Source of the DNA: JAJRVM01 sp041752115
GTDB lineage: Bacteria > Planctomycetota > Planctomycetia > Pirellulales > Pirellulaceae
Direction of reading: 5' to 3'
Length of the DNA stretch: 64,000 nucleotides
NCBI GenBank assembly: GCA_041752115.1
Contig: JBGSHS010000277.1
Span: 22,641 to 86,640 of the forward strand
Shown: in pieces, positions 25,912-34,603 of the stretch
Position numbering within the stretch: the stretch's first letter is position 1
How the letters are laid out: every line of letters begins with the position of its first letter
Position numbers and translations under genes: made by a program
The notes under the pieces: generated by a model
The model's input: only the letters and a program-made list of their open reading frames with translations
Databases searched by the model: none
Told to the model about the DNA's origin: nothing

Positions 25912-28818
25912 TCAGCGTCGTGCTACTTCGTAACAGAGGACGGCTCCATGCGGCTCCCACGCTCCGACGTCGGCCGTGAATACCAGTTGTCCCTCCGACA
26001 CACGTGCCGGAACCACGTCGAGTCTCTTGCCACTGGTCGCCAATGCCCAGACCTGATAGTCACTCGGCTGATCCACCCGCAAACGGACTTCGGCTTTGCC
26101 CGCGCGTACCAGGTGCGGCAATTCGCCCCACTGCAACAACGTCTGGCGTGCCCGTTCGGCATATTGGATGCCCGTGTTCTGGAGGTCGGTCAGATGCGTG
26201 ACCAGCATGCGCCGGCTCTGAGTAATCGGCAGATCATCCAAGGCGCTCACCCAGACAGTCGCCTCGGTATCCTGTACCGCCACTTGCACGCCATGAGTCG
26301 TCTCGATCGTTTCGCCAGCCGGGGCGAACCCGCCGGCAGTGCGCGGCGTATCGAGCACCATCACATCGCGAGGCGCATCGATGGTGATCTCCCCTGTCTC
26401 ACACTGAAAGACGTTCCGGGCGGGATCGGTCCTGTTCTGCCGCGACAGGATCTGTTGCTCCCTGAGAAGTGACACAATATCGTCACTATTCATCTGATAT
26501 GGATTACGCCCACCCACGAATCGCGACTGAGTGTAAGCGGTTGCTGGCGTCGCCCAGCCCAAGGGGAGTACGATATCCTGCGGCTGTGGCTTGGCAGGAT
26601 CGGCAACCAGTGAGGTGCCGACACGAGTCACCCACGCCGCCCAATGCCAGCGTGGTGCCAGACTTGGCACGGGCTGCTCCGGACGCGTCAGATCCTGCTC
26701 GGTCATCGCGATCGTCACGCTGTGGGGCGCTGGCTGCATGTCTCCACGCAAGAACAGGCAGATGCTCGCACGTTCGGCGGCCTGGCTCAGCGGGTCCGAA
26801 GCCATATTGAAATAGTCGAGTCGACCGGGTCGAGTGATATCTTCCCGGTTATGCGAATAGGCGAATCGCCAGATGGCCCCCCAGTCCTGAATGGCTCCCA
26901 TGGCACCGGTCAGTATCCCGCCGACTCCGCGATAACGCCCCGGCCCCGAGAAGTTGTATTCCGACACGGTAAATGGCTTGTCAAACAACCTCGTGAAAGT
27001 CACCGTTCGTCCGCCACTCGCCCCTCCTGCCACAGGACTGCTGTTGGGACAACGACTGGGGAGTCTCCACGGTCGCTCGATGAACTCCGGATGATCCACG
27101 TAGAAGTGATCATCGACATAGTCCATTTCACTGCGCACCAACTGGGTTGTGAGGGGATTGGTCCAGGCGTTCATGTTGGTGATCAATGCGCGTACACCGA
27201 GCTCTTCCTGAAGGAATTTGCTGGCACGCACAAGGAAATCGCGCTCCAGGTGTGTCAGGAACTCCGTTCGATCCGACCCGCGCCGACCCCAATCATTTCC
27301 CGCCCCCTCCAGCGAAACCGTGCCTTGCAGAGGATCTTCGTCACTCTGCAGCGAGTCGCCCCAGGCAGCGGCCAGCCCCTCACGGTCGCGATACCGGTCC
27401 TGCAGCCACTGGTTCCAGGCCTGCCGGTAGTCGGGGATCTCTCTGATCAGCGGCAGGTAATTGCCCAGATTGCCTTCATTGATCAGCGACAACCAGGCAA
27501 GTGCCGGTTCAGCTGCATAGGATCGTCCGGTGTACGGATTGACGTGTGTCAGCAGTTGGCGGGCAAACTCTTTCCAGTTCTCATAGGCCGCTGGATTGAT
27601 TACCGCCAGCACCTTGAAGGCGTTCATCGCGTCTCGCTGAATCCCCGTCGCCTCGGGCGCCAGGTCCGTAACGTCCACTGGACGGGACACGAACAGATCG
27701 GTGGTCACATAGATTCCGCGTTGGATCAGCGCTGCGACCAGGTAATCGAGCTGATCGAGTTTGGTCGCATTGAGTTCAGTGCGGCCTGACGCCGGCCGGC
27801 CTGAAGAAGGCTCAGTCAACTCGCCTTCATAGTGATGCAGCCGCACAGTGTTATAACCCAGACGGGCCAGTCGGTCGGCCAGCCGATCCGCCTGATCGTG
27901 CGGGAGATAATGCGCAGAGAAACAGAGATTCACTCCATAGAAGCGCACCGGCTTGTCGGGCTGCTGCTCGAAAACCAACGTACCGTCCGTCTTGGCCTGG
28001 AGCCACCCATGCTTGCCGGCTGGAGCATCTTGAAGTCCCATCGCAGAGAAATCCAACGCGGTCCCCGGGATGATATCCAGGTCGAGCTGCAGTGGAATCC
28101 AATCCTGGCCGGCCACGATCGTCACCGGATTATCTCGAATCACATCCACTCCCGCCGGAGCCGACAACGCGAACGAAACCTTGACCGGCACTTCTTTCAG
28201 GAAAGGACTCTGCGAACTGGACGAACGGTGCATGCGAATGACAAACGACGGCCCCCATTGTCGGTTATCCTGCAGCAGAACGGGCGTGGGCTGCGGGAAC
28301 GAGAACTCGAATCGGATGCCGTTGGTCAACTCGATCTGGAGTCTGCGAATCGAGCCGTTGAACAGCTGTGTCTCGCCGAAGTCTTTGGGAAACGTTCCTT
28401 CCCGGCCATCGGCTTGCCAGGTTCCGCCTGCCAGAGTGGCAATGTCGAACGTCGCGGCTACGTGCAGTGAATTCAGCGTCACGTCCTGGTGCGGAACGAA
28501 CGTGTATTGAGCCTCCAGTTTGCCAGAGGCCGAAGTAATGCGCGCTTCGCCCGCAATGTCGCCGCCGCCTGGAATCGCCAGCCGCAGTCGCTGCACGCTA
28601 TCGGATCCCGAAGGATCGGGATCCGAGGTGGCCGAAGCAGAAACCCATTGGGCGTTGAAGAGCCCGGCCTCGAACTGGCAGATCCTCTCTCGCCCCGCCG
28701 ACAACTCGACCCGTCCCGCTCGGCCCACGAGGGCCTGCAAATTACTTCCGGCCGACGAACCACTGCTTTGGACCACCACCAGTACCGCGAGCATAATCAA
28801 GGATGTGCGACCACCCAT
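25912..28818 (-). CDS. Secreted clan GH-A (GH5-like) glycoside hydrolase
   Basis: A 968-residue protein with signal peptide (SLIMLAVLVVVQSSGSSA) and GGAGG eight bases before the ATG. Residues 25-270 are beta-rich and probably a sugar-binding or support module. The TIM-barrel begins near PVRFYGVNLCFSAHYLPHDQ. LARLGYNTVRLHHYEGELTE and DYLVAALIQRGIYVTTDLF follow. SLINEGN supplies the expected acid/base Glu, and FTVSEYNFSG the nucleophile Glu. A beta-rich C-terminal domain (about 700-968) ends with YVLR-like dissolved strands. The architecture is that of large planctomycete beta-glycosidases acting on plant or algal polysaccharide; the precise substrate is unknown. A second, differently decorated member of the same clan is at 39228-41936. 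Confidence 0.82.
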   Translation of the reverse strand: MGGRTSLIMLAVLVVVQSSGSSAGSNLQALVGRAGRVELSAGRERICQFEAGLFNAQWVSASATSDPDPSGSDSVQRLRLAIPGGGDIAGEARITSASGKLEAQYTFVPHQDVTLNSLHVAATFDIATLAGGTWQADGREGTFPKDFGETQLFNGSIRRLQIELTNGIRFEFSFPQPTPVLLQDNRQWGPSFVIRMHRSSSSQSPFLKEVPVKVSFALSAPAGVDVIRDNPVTIVAGQDWIPLQLDLDIIPGTALDFSAMGLQDAPAGKHGWLQAKTDGTLVFEQQPDKPVRFYGVNLCFSAHYLPHDQADRLADRLARLGYNTVRLHHYEGELTEPSSGRPASGRTELNATKLDQLDYLVAALIQRGIYVTTDLFVSRPVDVTDLAPEATGIQRDAMNAFKVLAVINPAAYENWKEFARQLLTHVNPYTGRSYAAEPALAWLSLINEGNLGNYLPLIREIPDYRQAWNQWLQDRYRDREGLAAAWGDSLQSDEDPLQGTVSLEGAGNDWGRRGSDRTEFLTHLERDFLVRASKFLQEELGVRALITNMNAWTNPLTTQLVRSEMDYVDDHFYVDHPEFIERPWRLPSRCPNSSPVAGGASGGRTVTFTRLFDKPFTVSEYNFSGPGRYRGVGGILTGAMGAIQDWGAIWRFAYSHNREDITRPGRLDYFNMASDPLSQAAERASICLFLRGDMQPAPHSVTIAMTEQDLTRPEQPVPSLAPRWHWAAWVTRVGTSLVADPAKPQPQDIVLPLGWATPATAYTQSRFVGGRNPYQMNSDDIVSLLREQQILSRQNRTDPARNVFQCETGEITIDAPRDVMVLDTPRTAGGFAPAGETIETTHGVQVAVQDTEATVWVSALDDLPITQSRRMLVTHLTDLQNTGIQYAERARQTLLQWGELPHLVRAGKAEVRLRVDQPSDYQVWALATSGKRLDVVPARVSEGQLVFTADVGAWEPHGAVLCYEVARR

Positions 28819-29440
28819 CTGCCATTCCTCCAGAATCAGGGCGAGAATCTCCAGGCGCAGCCACTTCTTCCGACCATTCTAGAGTCGGCCGGTTCCGGCG
28901 TGTACCACGCCCGTGGCGAGTAGAGCCGTTCCGGTTGATCGATCGCAACTTCGGTCGTCAGCAGCAGGTTGTGTGGGGCGTACTAGATGGTATGCAGGAA
29001 GAGCGACGAGGCGGCGATCCTCCGCGTTGCTCCGGCGCCCTGGCCGAAGGTCCACCTGTACTGAATTCACAGCGAGCGAAGGTGCGTCGTCGTGCAGAGA
29101 GGAAGGCGGAGTAACTGACGGACCAGGCATGCACGTCCGTCCGGCCCAGGTGCTCACTGTCGCAAGCGGACGGTGACGAAATCAAAAGGGCGACCGCTCA
29201 CACTGAACGGTCGCCTCATGATCTCTCCCTGTTTCTCGTGTTCGGGCGGCAGCAGCGGGGGGATGGAATCGTCCAACCATCCGGTGGTGCCGCCTCGCGT
29301 TCCCGCGGGACACCCCGCCAGCCGCCATTGCCGGTCGGCAGCGATGGTCAACTCACACGTCCGGCAAATTCGTCCAATCTCCGTCTCACTCGATCCGTAT
29401 GCGAGGAGCCGGAGGCGGGGAACACCGTACGTATCGACCA
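28819..29440. other. Gene-poor interval between GH-A gene and superoxide reductase-like gene
   Basis: Frames here are short, on both strands, and look Arg-rich and non-protein. The only structured element I can point to is the minus-strand hairpin at 29184-29215. Confidence 0.6.
29184..29215 (-). terminator. Rho-independent-like terminator of the superoxide reductase-like gene
   Basis: On the minus strand GGCGACCG and CGGTCGCC form an eight-base perfect stem (29189-29196 with 29208-29215), followed by CTTTTG. It is 225 bases after the stop at 29441, rather far, but no gene intervenes. Confidence 0.6.
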
Positions 29441-29914
29441 CTATACTTCCAGCTTGGAATGGGCCAGCCACAGGTCATGCAGGTTGCAGTAGGAGGTGAC
29501 AAACACCTGCTTGGAATCGCCCAGATCGGATGCTTTGATTTCGAACGTGGAAGTGGGCTTGTCTTGCCACGAAAACGTCTGGGCACCCAGCACCTGTCCC
29601 GACTCCGACACAATCGTATGGCGGACGATGTAATGTTTCTCGGTCATCGGATGCTTCGTCTGGACTGTGAGCTTCACAGTATCGCCGGCCTGTTGGGCTT
29701 CAAGAGTCGGAATATGGCCGCCGTCCTTTCCCTTCCAGACGCCCTGACGGTCTTTCGTATAAATAATGTTCTCCGGGATACGCCCCAATAGATCGGCCAC
29801 TTCCTCGATCTCGGCAGCAAACGTGCCGGGACCTGTTTCGGCCAGGACAGGGACCAGGATTCCCGCGGCCGGACCAACTGCCAACAACTTCAAAAAGTCA
29901 CGACGTGCGCTCAT
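29441..29914 (-). CDS. Tat-exported superoxide reductase-like (desulfoferrodoxin/neelaredoxin) protein
   Basis: The start is the ATG ending at 29914, with GAGGAGAAAG upstream, giving 157 residues. A twin-arginine leader (MSARRDFLKLLAVGPAAG) implies folding with metal before export. The iron-binding set of superoxide reductases is in place: H67 (GGHIPTLE), H88 (KHPMTEKH), H94, then C143 and H146 in SYCNLHDLW. Desulforedoxin-type Cys4 is absent, so this is a single-iron-centre, neelaredoxin-type protein. The usual Glu-Lys before the first His (EKH) is Gly-Gly here. It likely removes superoxide outside the cytoplasm, and is a single-gene unit. Sequence between residues 33 and 60 is extra compared with small neelaredoxins. 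Confidence 0.87.
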   Translation of the reverse strand: MSARRDFLKLLAVGPAAGILVPVLAETGPGTFAAEIEEVADLLGRIPENIIYTKDRQGVWKGKDGGHIPTLEAQQAGDTVKLTVQTKHPMTEKHYIVRHTIVSESGQVLGAQTFSWQDKPTSTFEIKASDLGDSKQVFVTSYCNLHDLWLAHSKLEV

Positions 29915-30592
29915 TGCTGCTTTCTCCTCACAAAAGAGCTCGAAATACTCAATACTCCGCTCGCAGATATGCAACAGCATAAGGCGCCGATAGCGTGACG
30001 GCAACTTCCTCGAGTCCTTTTCACATGCTTCCTCGTTCATGACTTGACATGCCGGCCGGGGCAGCTACAAAACCAGAATGGCGACCCACTGCTCGGCCAG
30101 TCTCTGGTGCCAGGCCTGACCAATGCTTCCTCGGGATGCTCGCCGCCCAGACCGTGATCTAGCCGGCGGAGCAGCCCCGGTCGGCACGGTCTTGCAGATA
30201 CTGACTTCCTTGCAGGTACTGCCTTGCAGGCATGGCCGTCCATGAGGGCTGGCGGCTAGGGTTCCCGGCACCTAACCGCTCCTTAACTGAACGGTGTGCG
30301 AATTCCCGCGGCGACCGCCTGACGGAACCACGCCACTTCCGGCACAAATGCGGTGGCAGGCAGGCGTATTCGGCAATGCCGCATGCATCCGCGGAAGCTC
30401 TCTTGCTGTCTCACGAGTTCTAGTTGCCGTCGGGAGTCGCGTCCTGCCGGCTGCGTATCTTGACCACGATGGCGTGACAGGCCAGACTGAGATAGTGCTG
30501 CCTTTGACGGTGTTTTGGAGCGTCAAGACCGGGACCGGCACGGCGGATCATGGTTGGGTCTGTGCAGCTGAATCGTGCGAGGAGAAACGGAA
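29915..30592. other. Gene-poor interval upstream of DinB
   Basis: Only short, overlapping frames with no recognisable domain are present. A short repeat (TTGCAGGTACTGCCTTGCAGG around 30211-30230) is visible. The two flanking genes diverge, so both promoters probably lie here, but I cannot point to convincing -35/-10 boxes. Confidence 0.5.
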
Positions 30593-31102
30593 ATGAGCTT
30601 GAGCCAGTCGATTCTGCCGGAGTTTGATCATGAAATGGCCAATACGCGGAAGGTTCTCGAGCGGATTCCGGATGACAAATTGGACTGGAAGGCTCATCCG
30701 AAATCGAATTCCATGGGCTGGGTCGGGATGCATCTGGCGGAGATACCGGGCTGGGTAGCCATCACGCTGAATCAGGACAACATGGACGTCGATCCGCCTG
30801 GGGGCCAGCCGTACCGAACACCTTCGGCCCAGTCGCGTGGTGAGATCTTACGTCGCTTTGACGAGAACGTGGCATCGGCGCGGGCTGTGATCGCCGGCAC
30901 TTCGGATGAGCAGTTCATGAAGCCGTGGTCGTTGCTCAAGGGCGGCCAGACCATGTTCACTCTGCCACGGATCGGCGTCTTGCGCAGTTTCGTGCTCAAT
31001 CACAACATTCATCACCGAGCGCACATGTGCGTCTATCTGCGGCTCAACGATATCCCCGTTCCCGCGCTTTATGGTCCTTCAGCAGATGAGTCCGGAATGT
31101 GA
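30593..31102 (+). CDS. DinB-family metal-dependent protein
   Basis: A 169-residue protein beginning at the ATG at 30593 with AGGAGA upstream. It is mostly helical. The DinB metal site is visible: a His in MHLAEIPGW and the pair in LNHNIHHRAHM toward the C-terminus. Middle text (ILRRFDENVASARAVIAGTS) is typical of the four-helix DinB bundle. DinB proteins often act in thiol transfer or stress responses (bacillithiol-S-transferase type), but the substrate here is unknown. It precedes the 7TM gene by 143 bases on the same strand. Confidence 0.85.
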   Translation: MSLSQSILPEFDHEMANTRKVLERIPDDKLDWKAHPKSNSMGWVGMHLAEIPGWVAITLNQDNMDVDPPGGQPYRTPSAQSRGEILRRFDENVASARAVIAGTSDEQFMKPWSLLKGGQTMFTLPRIGVLRSFVLNHNIHHRAHMCVYLRLNDIPVPALYGPSADESGM

Positions 31103-31245
31103 GCGCCGCAAGGAGAGGCGTCTTGTCGAAGCAGGAGCGGAGCAGTGCGACGGTGGGCGCGAGTGAGCGCGTTCAGATCACTTAGCGCGCAGCGTGCGAT
31201 GTCGCCCGGATCAACTGGGAGCAGGGCGGCCGGAGGTAGTCAGGC

Positions 31246-32817
31246 GTGCGTTATCGGAAATTCACCGGCGCGACTTTCGTGCTTCTGGTGCTCTGTGGTT
31301 TGGGAAGTGTCACACTCCGGTACCAGGCGCGGTCCGACGCGCACCTGGACCTGGGCGAGACCGCCTGGCGATTGACCTATTACGTTGAGTGCGACGCTCG
31401 GCGCAGTGGTGCCGAACTGCGTGTCGCATCGCCGGCCGACACGCGGTGTTGTCGCGTCTTCCGTCAGGATTTTCGACAGGACAATCTGCGCATCGCGCCA
31501 CGCGGACGGTCTTCGTCACAAGCTCGAGAAATCGTGGAAATCGCCGAGCAGGCGGGAGGCTGCGAATCGATCCTGCAGTTCGACCTGCGGCTCAATCCGC
31601 GGGCCCACTGGTCGGGCAATGGCGAGAGGATCGTGCTGGCTGCCAACGAACGGGCTCGTCATCTGGAAGCCACCGACAGTATTCAGGTTCTGCACGAGCA
31701 GGTCGTCGCGACCCTGGCTCAATGGCGAACTCCCGGCCTGGACGAAGCAGCCCTGACTCAGCTCGCCTACGAGTATTGTCGGCGCGAACTGGTGACGGAC
31801 GAACTGGAAGGTGCGGACGATGCAGTCACGGTGCTGGAAGAGCGGCGCGGGTCCTCCCTGGGCTGTATTCGTGTGATGCTGGCGCTCTGCCGCGCAGCTC
31901 GAATTCCTGCGCGCGCGGTGGTCGGCTTCATCGTCGATTCACCCGAGCGTTCCACAGCCAGCATCTGGGCCGAGGTATTCTTGGAGAACCGCTGGATTCC
32001 TTTTGATCCGGTCAATGGTTACGCCAGGGAACTGCCATTCAACTACGTGCCGGCGCGGCATGGCGATGTCCGCGTGATGGCCACCCGGTGGATGCGTGAT
32101 GCCGAAATCGAATACTCGCTCGTGCGACTGCCTCGTGCGTCGCTCGGCCCGACCGCGGCGGAACAGCGTCTCAGCGACATCCTCGATCTGACTCGCTTGC
32201 CGCTGGCACTGCAGCGGACACTCTCCTTGATTCTGCTGATGCCACTGGGTGCTATGGTCACCTGCATCTTCCGGAACATTGTCGGCCTGAAGACCTCAGG
32301 CACGTTCACTCCCACTCTGCTGGCACTGAGCTTCGTGTTTGCCGACTGGCGGACCGGATTAGTGATCGCCGCCACGACTATCGTACTCGGCCTTGTCACC
32401 CGATACCTGCTCGACGCTCTGAAGTTGCTGATGCTGCCTCGGCTCAGCATTATGTTGACTCTCGTTGTGCTCTGCATCGTTTATGGAATCTCGACACTGG
32501 CCTACCTCCAGGCGACTCCCGGAACACAGGCGATTCTGCTGCCCATGGTCATTCTGACCATGCTCGTCGAGCGGTTCTATCTGACGACGCAGGAGGATGG
32601 CGTGGCCACGGCCGTGCAGCACCTGGCCGGGACGGCCATCGTCGGGTTCTGCTGTTACCTGGTATTGTGCTGGGACGCGGTCGCCGAGCTGCTGTTGCTC
32701 TATCCAGAAGCACATTTCTTCACGGTAGCTCTGCTGGTTCTGATTGGACGCTATACTGGATATCAGCTGTTCGAACCCTTTCGCTTTCGCCATTTCGTGG
32801 ACGTGCAACAGGCCTGA
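31246..32817 (+). CDS. Inactive transglutaminase fused to seven-helix membrane domain (RloB-like)
   Basis: The start is a GTG at 31246 with GGAGG nine bases upstream. The N-terminal helix (FVLLVLCGLGSVTL) is followed by an extracytoplasmic domain to about residue 320. The domain contains a transglutaminase-like fold: GSSLGCIRVMLALCRAARIP and SIWAEVFLENRWIPFDPVNG. In active enzymes the first motif carries the catalytic Cys near its start and the second begins with His; here the equivalent sites are Ser/Leu and Ser, so catalysis is unlikely. Residues about 330-505 hold seven membrane helices (LILLMPLGAMVTCIF; LVIAATTIVLGLV; IMLTLVVLCIVYGI). It is paired with the ATP-grasp gene 122 bases downstream. 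Known homologues sit with a retropepsin-like protease and are linked to osmotic tolerance; no protease gene is adjacent here. Confidence 0.85.
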   Translation: MRYRKFTGATFVLLVLCGLGSVTLRYQARSDAHLDLGETAWRLTYYVECDARRSGAELRVASPADTRCCRVFRQDFRQDNLRIAPRGRSSSQAREIVEIAEQAGGCESILQFDLRLNPRAHWSGNGERIVLAANERARHLEATDSIQVLHEQVVATLAQWRTPGLDEAALTQLAYEYCRRELVTDELEGADDAVTVLEERRGSSLGCIRVMLALCRAARIPARAVVGFIVDSPERSTASIWAEVFLENRWIPFDPVNGYARELPFNYVPARHGDVRVMATRWMRDAEIEYSLVRLPRASLGPTAAEQRLSDILDLTRLPLALQRTLSLILLMPLGAMVTCIFRNIVGLKTSGTFTPTLLALSFVFADWRTGLVIAATTIVLGLVTRYLLDALKLLMLPRLSIMLTLVVLCIVYGISTLAYLQATPGTQAILLPMVILTMLVERFYLTTQEDGVATAVQHLAGTAIVGFCCYLVLCWDAVAELLLLYPEAHFFTVALLVLIGRYTGYQLFEPFRFRHFVDVQQA

Positions 32818-32939
32818 CTTGAGACTGGGATGAACATCACATTGCGCAACGGTATCTGGCGAAGATCAACGGGAACGGCAGGCACGCACCGCGTTGCAGA
32901 GGCCAGCGGCAGCGGGTGCCGACAGCAGGAGGCACTCCC

Positions 32940-33932
32940 ATGATGCGACCTCGTTGGCGATTCTGGGCGTGGCCCTGGGAGCTCCGGCGCCGCGGCGTGC
33001 TGGGAATGAACCGGCGCAATGCCGCCTACATCCTGCCTCATAACCCCCGCCCCCATTTTCCTCGCGTCGATGATAAACTGCTGACCAAACAGATCTGCCA
33101 ACGACATGGCATTCTGGTGCCGGAAACCTATGCGGTGATCGAGCGGCAGGGGGACATCCGGCGTCTGAGGGAAGAGCTGGGCAACCGTGACGATTTCGTC
33201 ATCAAACCGACTCAGGGCAGTGGTGGACGCGGGATTGTGGTCATCGAAGGCCGACGCGGCGATCAATGGGTGACGACCAGTGGACGTGAGCTGTCTCTGG
33301 CAGAAATGCAGTACCACGTTTCTACGATCCTGGCGGGCCTCTACTCGCTCGGCGGGCGAACGGATCGCGCGATCGTGGAACAACGGATTGAGCGCCACCC
33401 TGCGTTCGCTCAGGTCGCTGTGGGGGGCACACCCGATGTCCGCGTGATTGTCTACCGCGGGATTCCGGCCATGGCCATGATTCGCCTGCCAACCCGCAGC
33501 TCCCGCGGTCGTGCCAACCTCCACCAAGGTGCGATCGCAGCCGGGATCAATCTGCACGAAGGCGTGACCATTGGCGGCGTCCATCGATCGCACACGATCG
33601 CTCAACATCCCGACACGGCGGTCCCTGTTGCCGGCCTGCCCATTCCGCATTGGAGAGCATTACTGGAAGCCTCCATCCGCCTGGCTCAGGCGCTGGAGAT
33701 GGGCTATATCGGCATCGATTTCGTGATCGACGCCATACGCGGTCCCATGGTAATCGAGGCCAATGGTCGCCCCGGCCTCGCCATCCAACTGGCTAACCGG
33801 TGTGGTCTGCTACAGCGTCTGGAGGCGATCGATGATCAGCTCGGAATCCTCGATTATTCGGCTGCCACCGCCGCAACAAGACAGCCGTGGGACGTCATCG
33901 CCACAATTTCACAGGCCGAGCGGGCCGCATAA
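32940..33932 (+). CDS. ATP-grasp, alpha-L-glutamate ligase-like protein (RloC-like)
   Basis: The ATG at 32940, with AGGAGG eight bases upstream, gives 330 residues; a GTG at 32916 is less likely. An N-terminal segment (GMNRRNAAYILPHNPRPHFP) leads into an ATP-grasp fold. KLLTKQICQRHGILVPETYA, then DFVIKPTQGSGGRGIVVIEG carries the ATP-binding Lys and Gly-rich loop. MGYIGIDFVIDAIRGPMVIE with NGRPGL supplies the acidic metal-binding and Asn-x-Arg residues. Family members form a two- or three-gene unit with the 7TM transglutaminase-like protein. The ligand may be a peptide or amine, and attachment of glutamate is only assumed by analogy with RimK. It could modify a periplasmic or membrane partner via its neighbour. 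Confidence 0.87.
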   Translation: MMRPRWRFWAWPWELRRRGVLGMNRRNAAYILPHNPRPHFPRVDDKLLTKQICQRHGILVPETYAVIERQGDIRRLREELGNRDDFVIKPTQGSGGRGIVVIEGRRGDQWVTTSGRELSLAEMQYHVSTILAGLYSLGGRTDRAIVEQRIERHPAFAQVAVGGTPDVRVIVYRGIPAMAMIRLPTRSSRGRANLHQGAIAAGINLHEGVTIGGVHRSHTIAQHPDTAVPVAGLPIPHWRALLEASIRLAQALEMGYIGIDFVIDAIRGPMVIEANGRPGLAIQLANRCGLLQRLEAIDDQLGILDYSAATAATRQPWDVIATISQAERAA

Positions 33933-34093
33933 TGCCCGCAGCAGCCTATACTATGATGGCCCAGTTAAACGTTCGCTCCAACAGGATTCAGTCCGCAGGA
34001 CTTGGCCCCCTGGGCCTCTTGCGAGCTACGGAGCAGATGACATCCGTCATTCGGGGGAGCAGGCACGCGAGTCGAAAGAGGAGACCAGGAGAC

Positions 34094-34570
34094 ATGTCAG
34101 GGATCAAGGTCGGGGAGGTCGCCCCCGATATCCACGGCATCGACCAAGGTGGTCAGGTGGTGCAACTGAGCCAATTTCGAGGCCAGCGGACGGTCGTCCT
34201 GTTTTTCTATCCGGCCGACGAATCACCCATCTGCACGAAGGAAGCCTGCAGCTTTCGGGATGCGTATGAGACGTTCGTGAGTGCGGGCGCCGAGGTGATT
34301 GGAGTCAGTGGGGACAGCCTGGACAAGCACCGGCAGTTTGCGTCACGTCATCAGCTCCCTTTTCATTTGCTGGTCGACACGGATGGCGAGATTCGTCGTG
34401 CGTTGGGTGTCCCGCGCAGTCTTGGCCTGCTTCCAGGTCGGGTCACGTATGTCATCGATTCTGCAGGTATTGTGCGGCACATTTTCAGTTCGCAGTTCTC
34501 CTCGGATCGTCATGTACAGGAAGCGTTGGAGATGGTGCGGCAACTGAGCGAGGCGGAGTCGGCTGAATAG
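34094..34570 (+). CDS. Peroxiredoxin, PrxQ/BCP type
   Basis: The ATG at 34094 (CCAGGAGAC just upstream) gives 158 residues. The text GQRTVVLFFYPADESPICTK has peroxidatic C47, and resolving C52 five residues later, the PrxQ spacing. The fold continues with VIGVSGDSLDKHRQFASRHQ and RVTYVIDSAGIVRHIF. A Thr at position 48 follows C47 in the usual way; Pro41 replaces the normal Thr-Pro order with ADESP. It would detoxify hydroperoxides in the cytosol with thioredoxin. It is followed 33 bases later by a membrane protein on the same strand, probably co-transcribed. Confidence 0.92.
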   Translation: MSGIKVGEVAPDIHGIDQGGQVVQLSQFRGQRTVVLFFYPADESPICTKEACSFRDAYETFVSAGAEVIGVSGDSLDKHRQFASRHQLPFHLLVDTDGEIRRALGVPRSLGLLPGRVTYVIDSAGIVRHIFSSQFSSDRHVQEALEMVRQLSEAESAE

Positions 34571-34603
34571 GCAAGTCGACGCGCAGGGAACTGGGGACGC
34601 GGC

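Noticed and set aside
31389..32006. Alternative frames inside the transglutaminase-like gene
   Set aside because: Real frame has helices, domain motifs and an upstream ribosome site.
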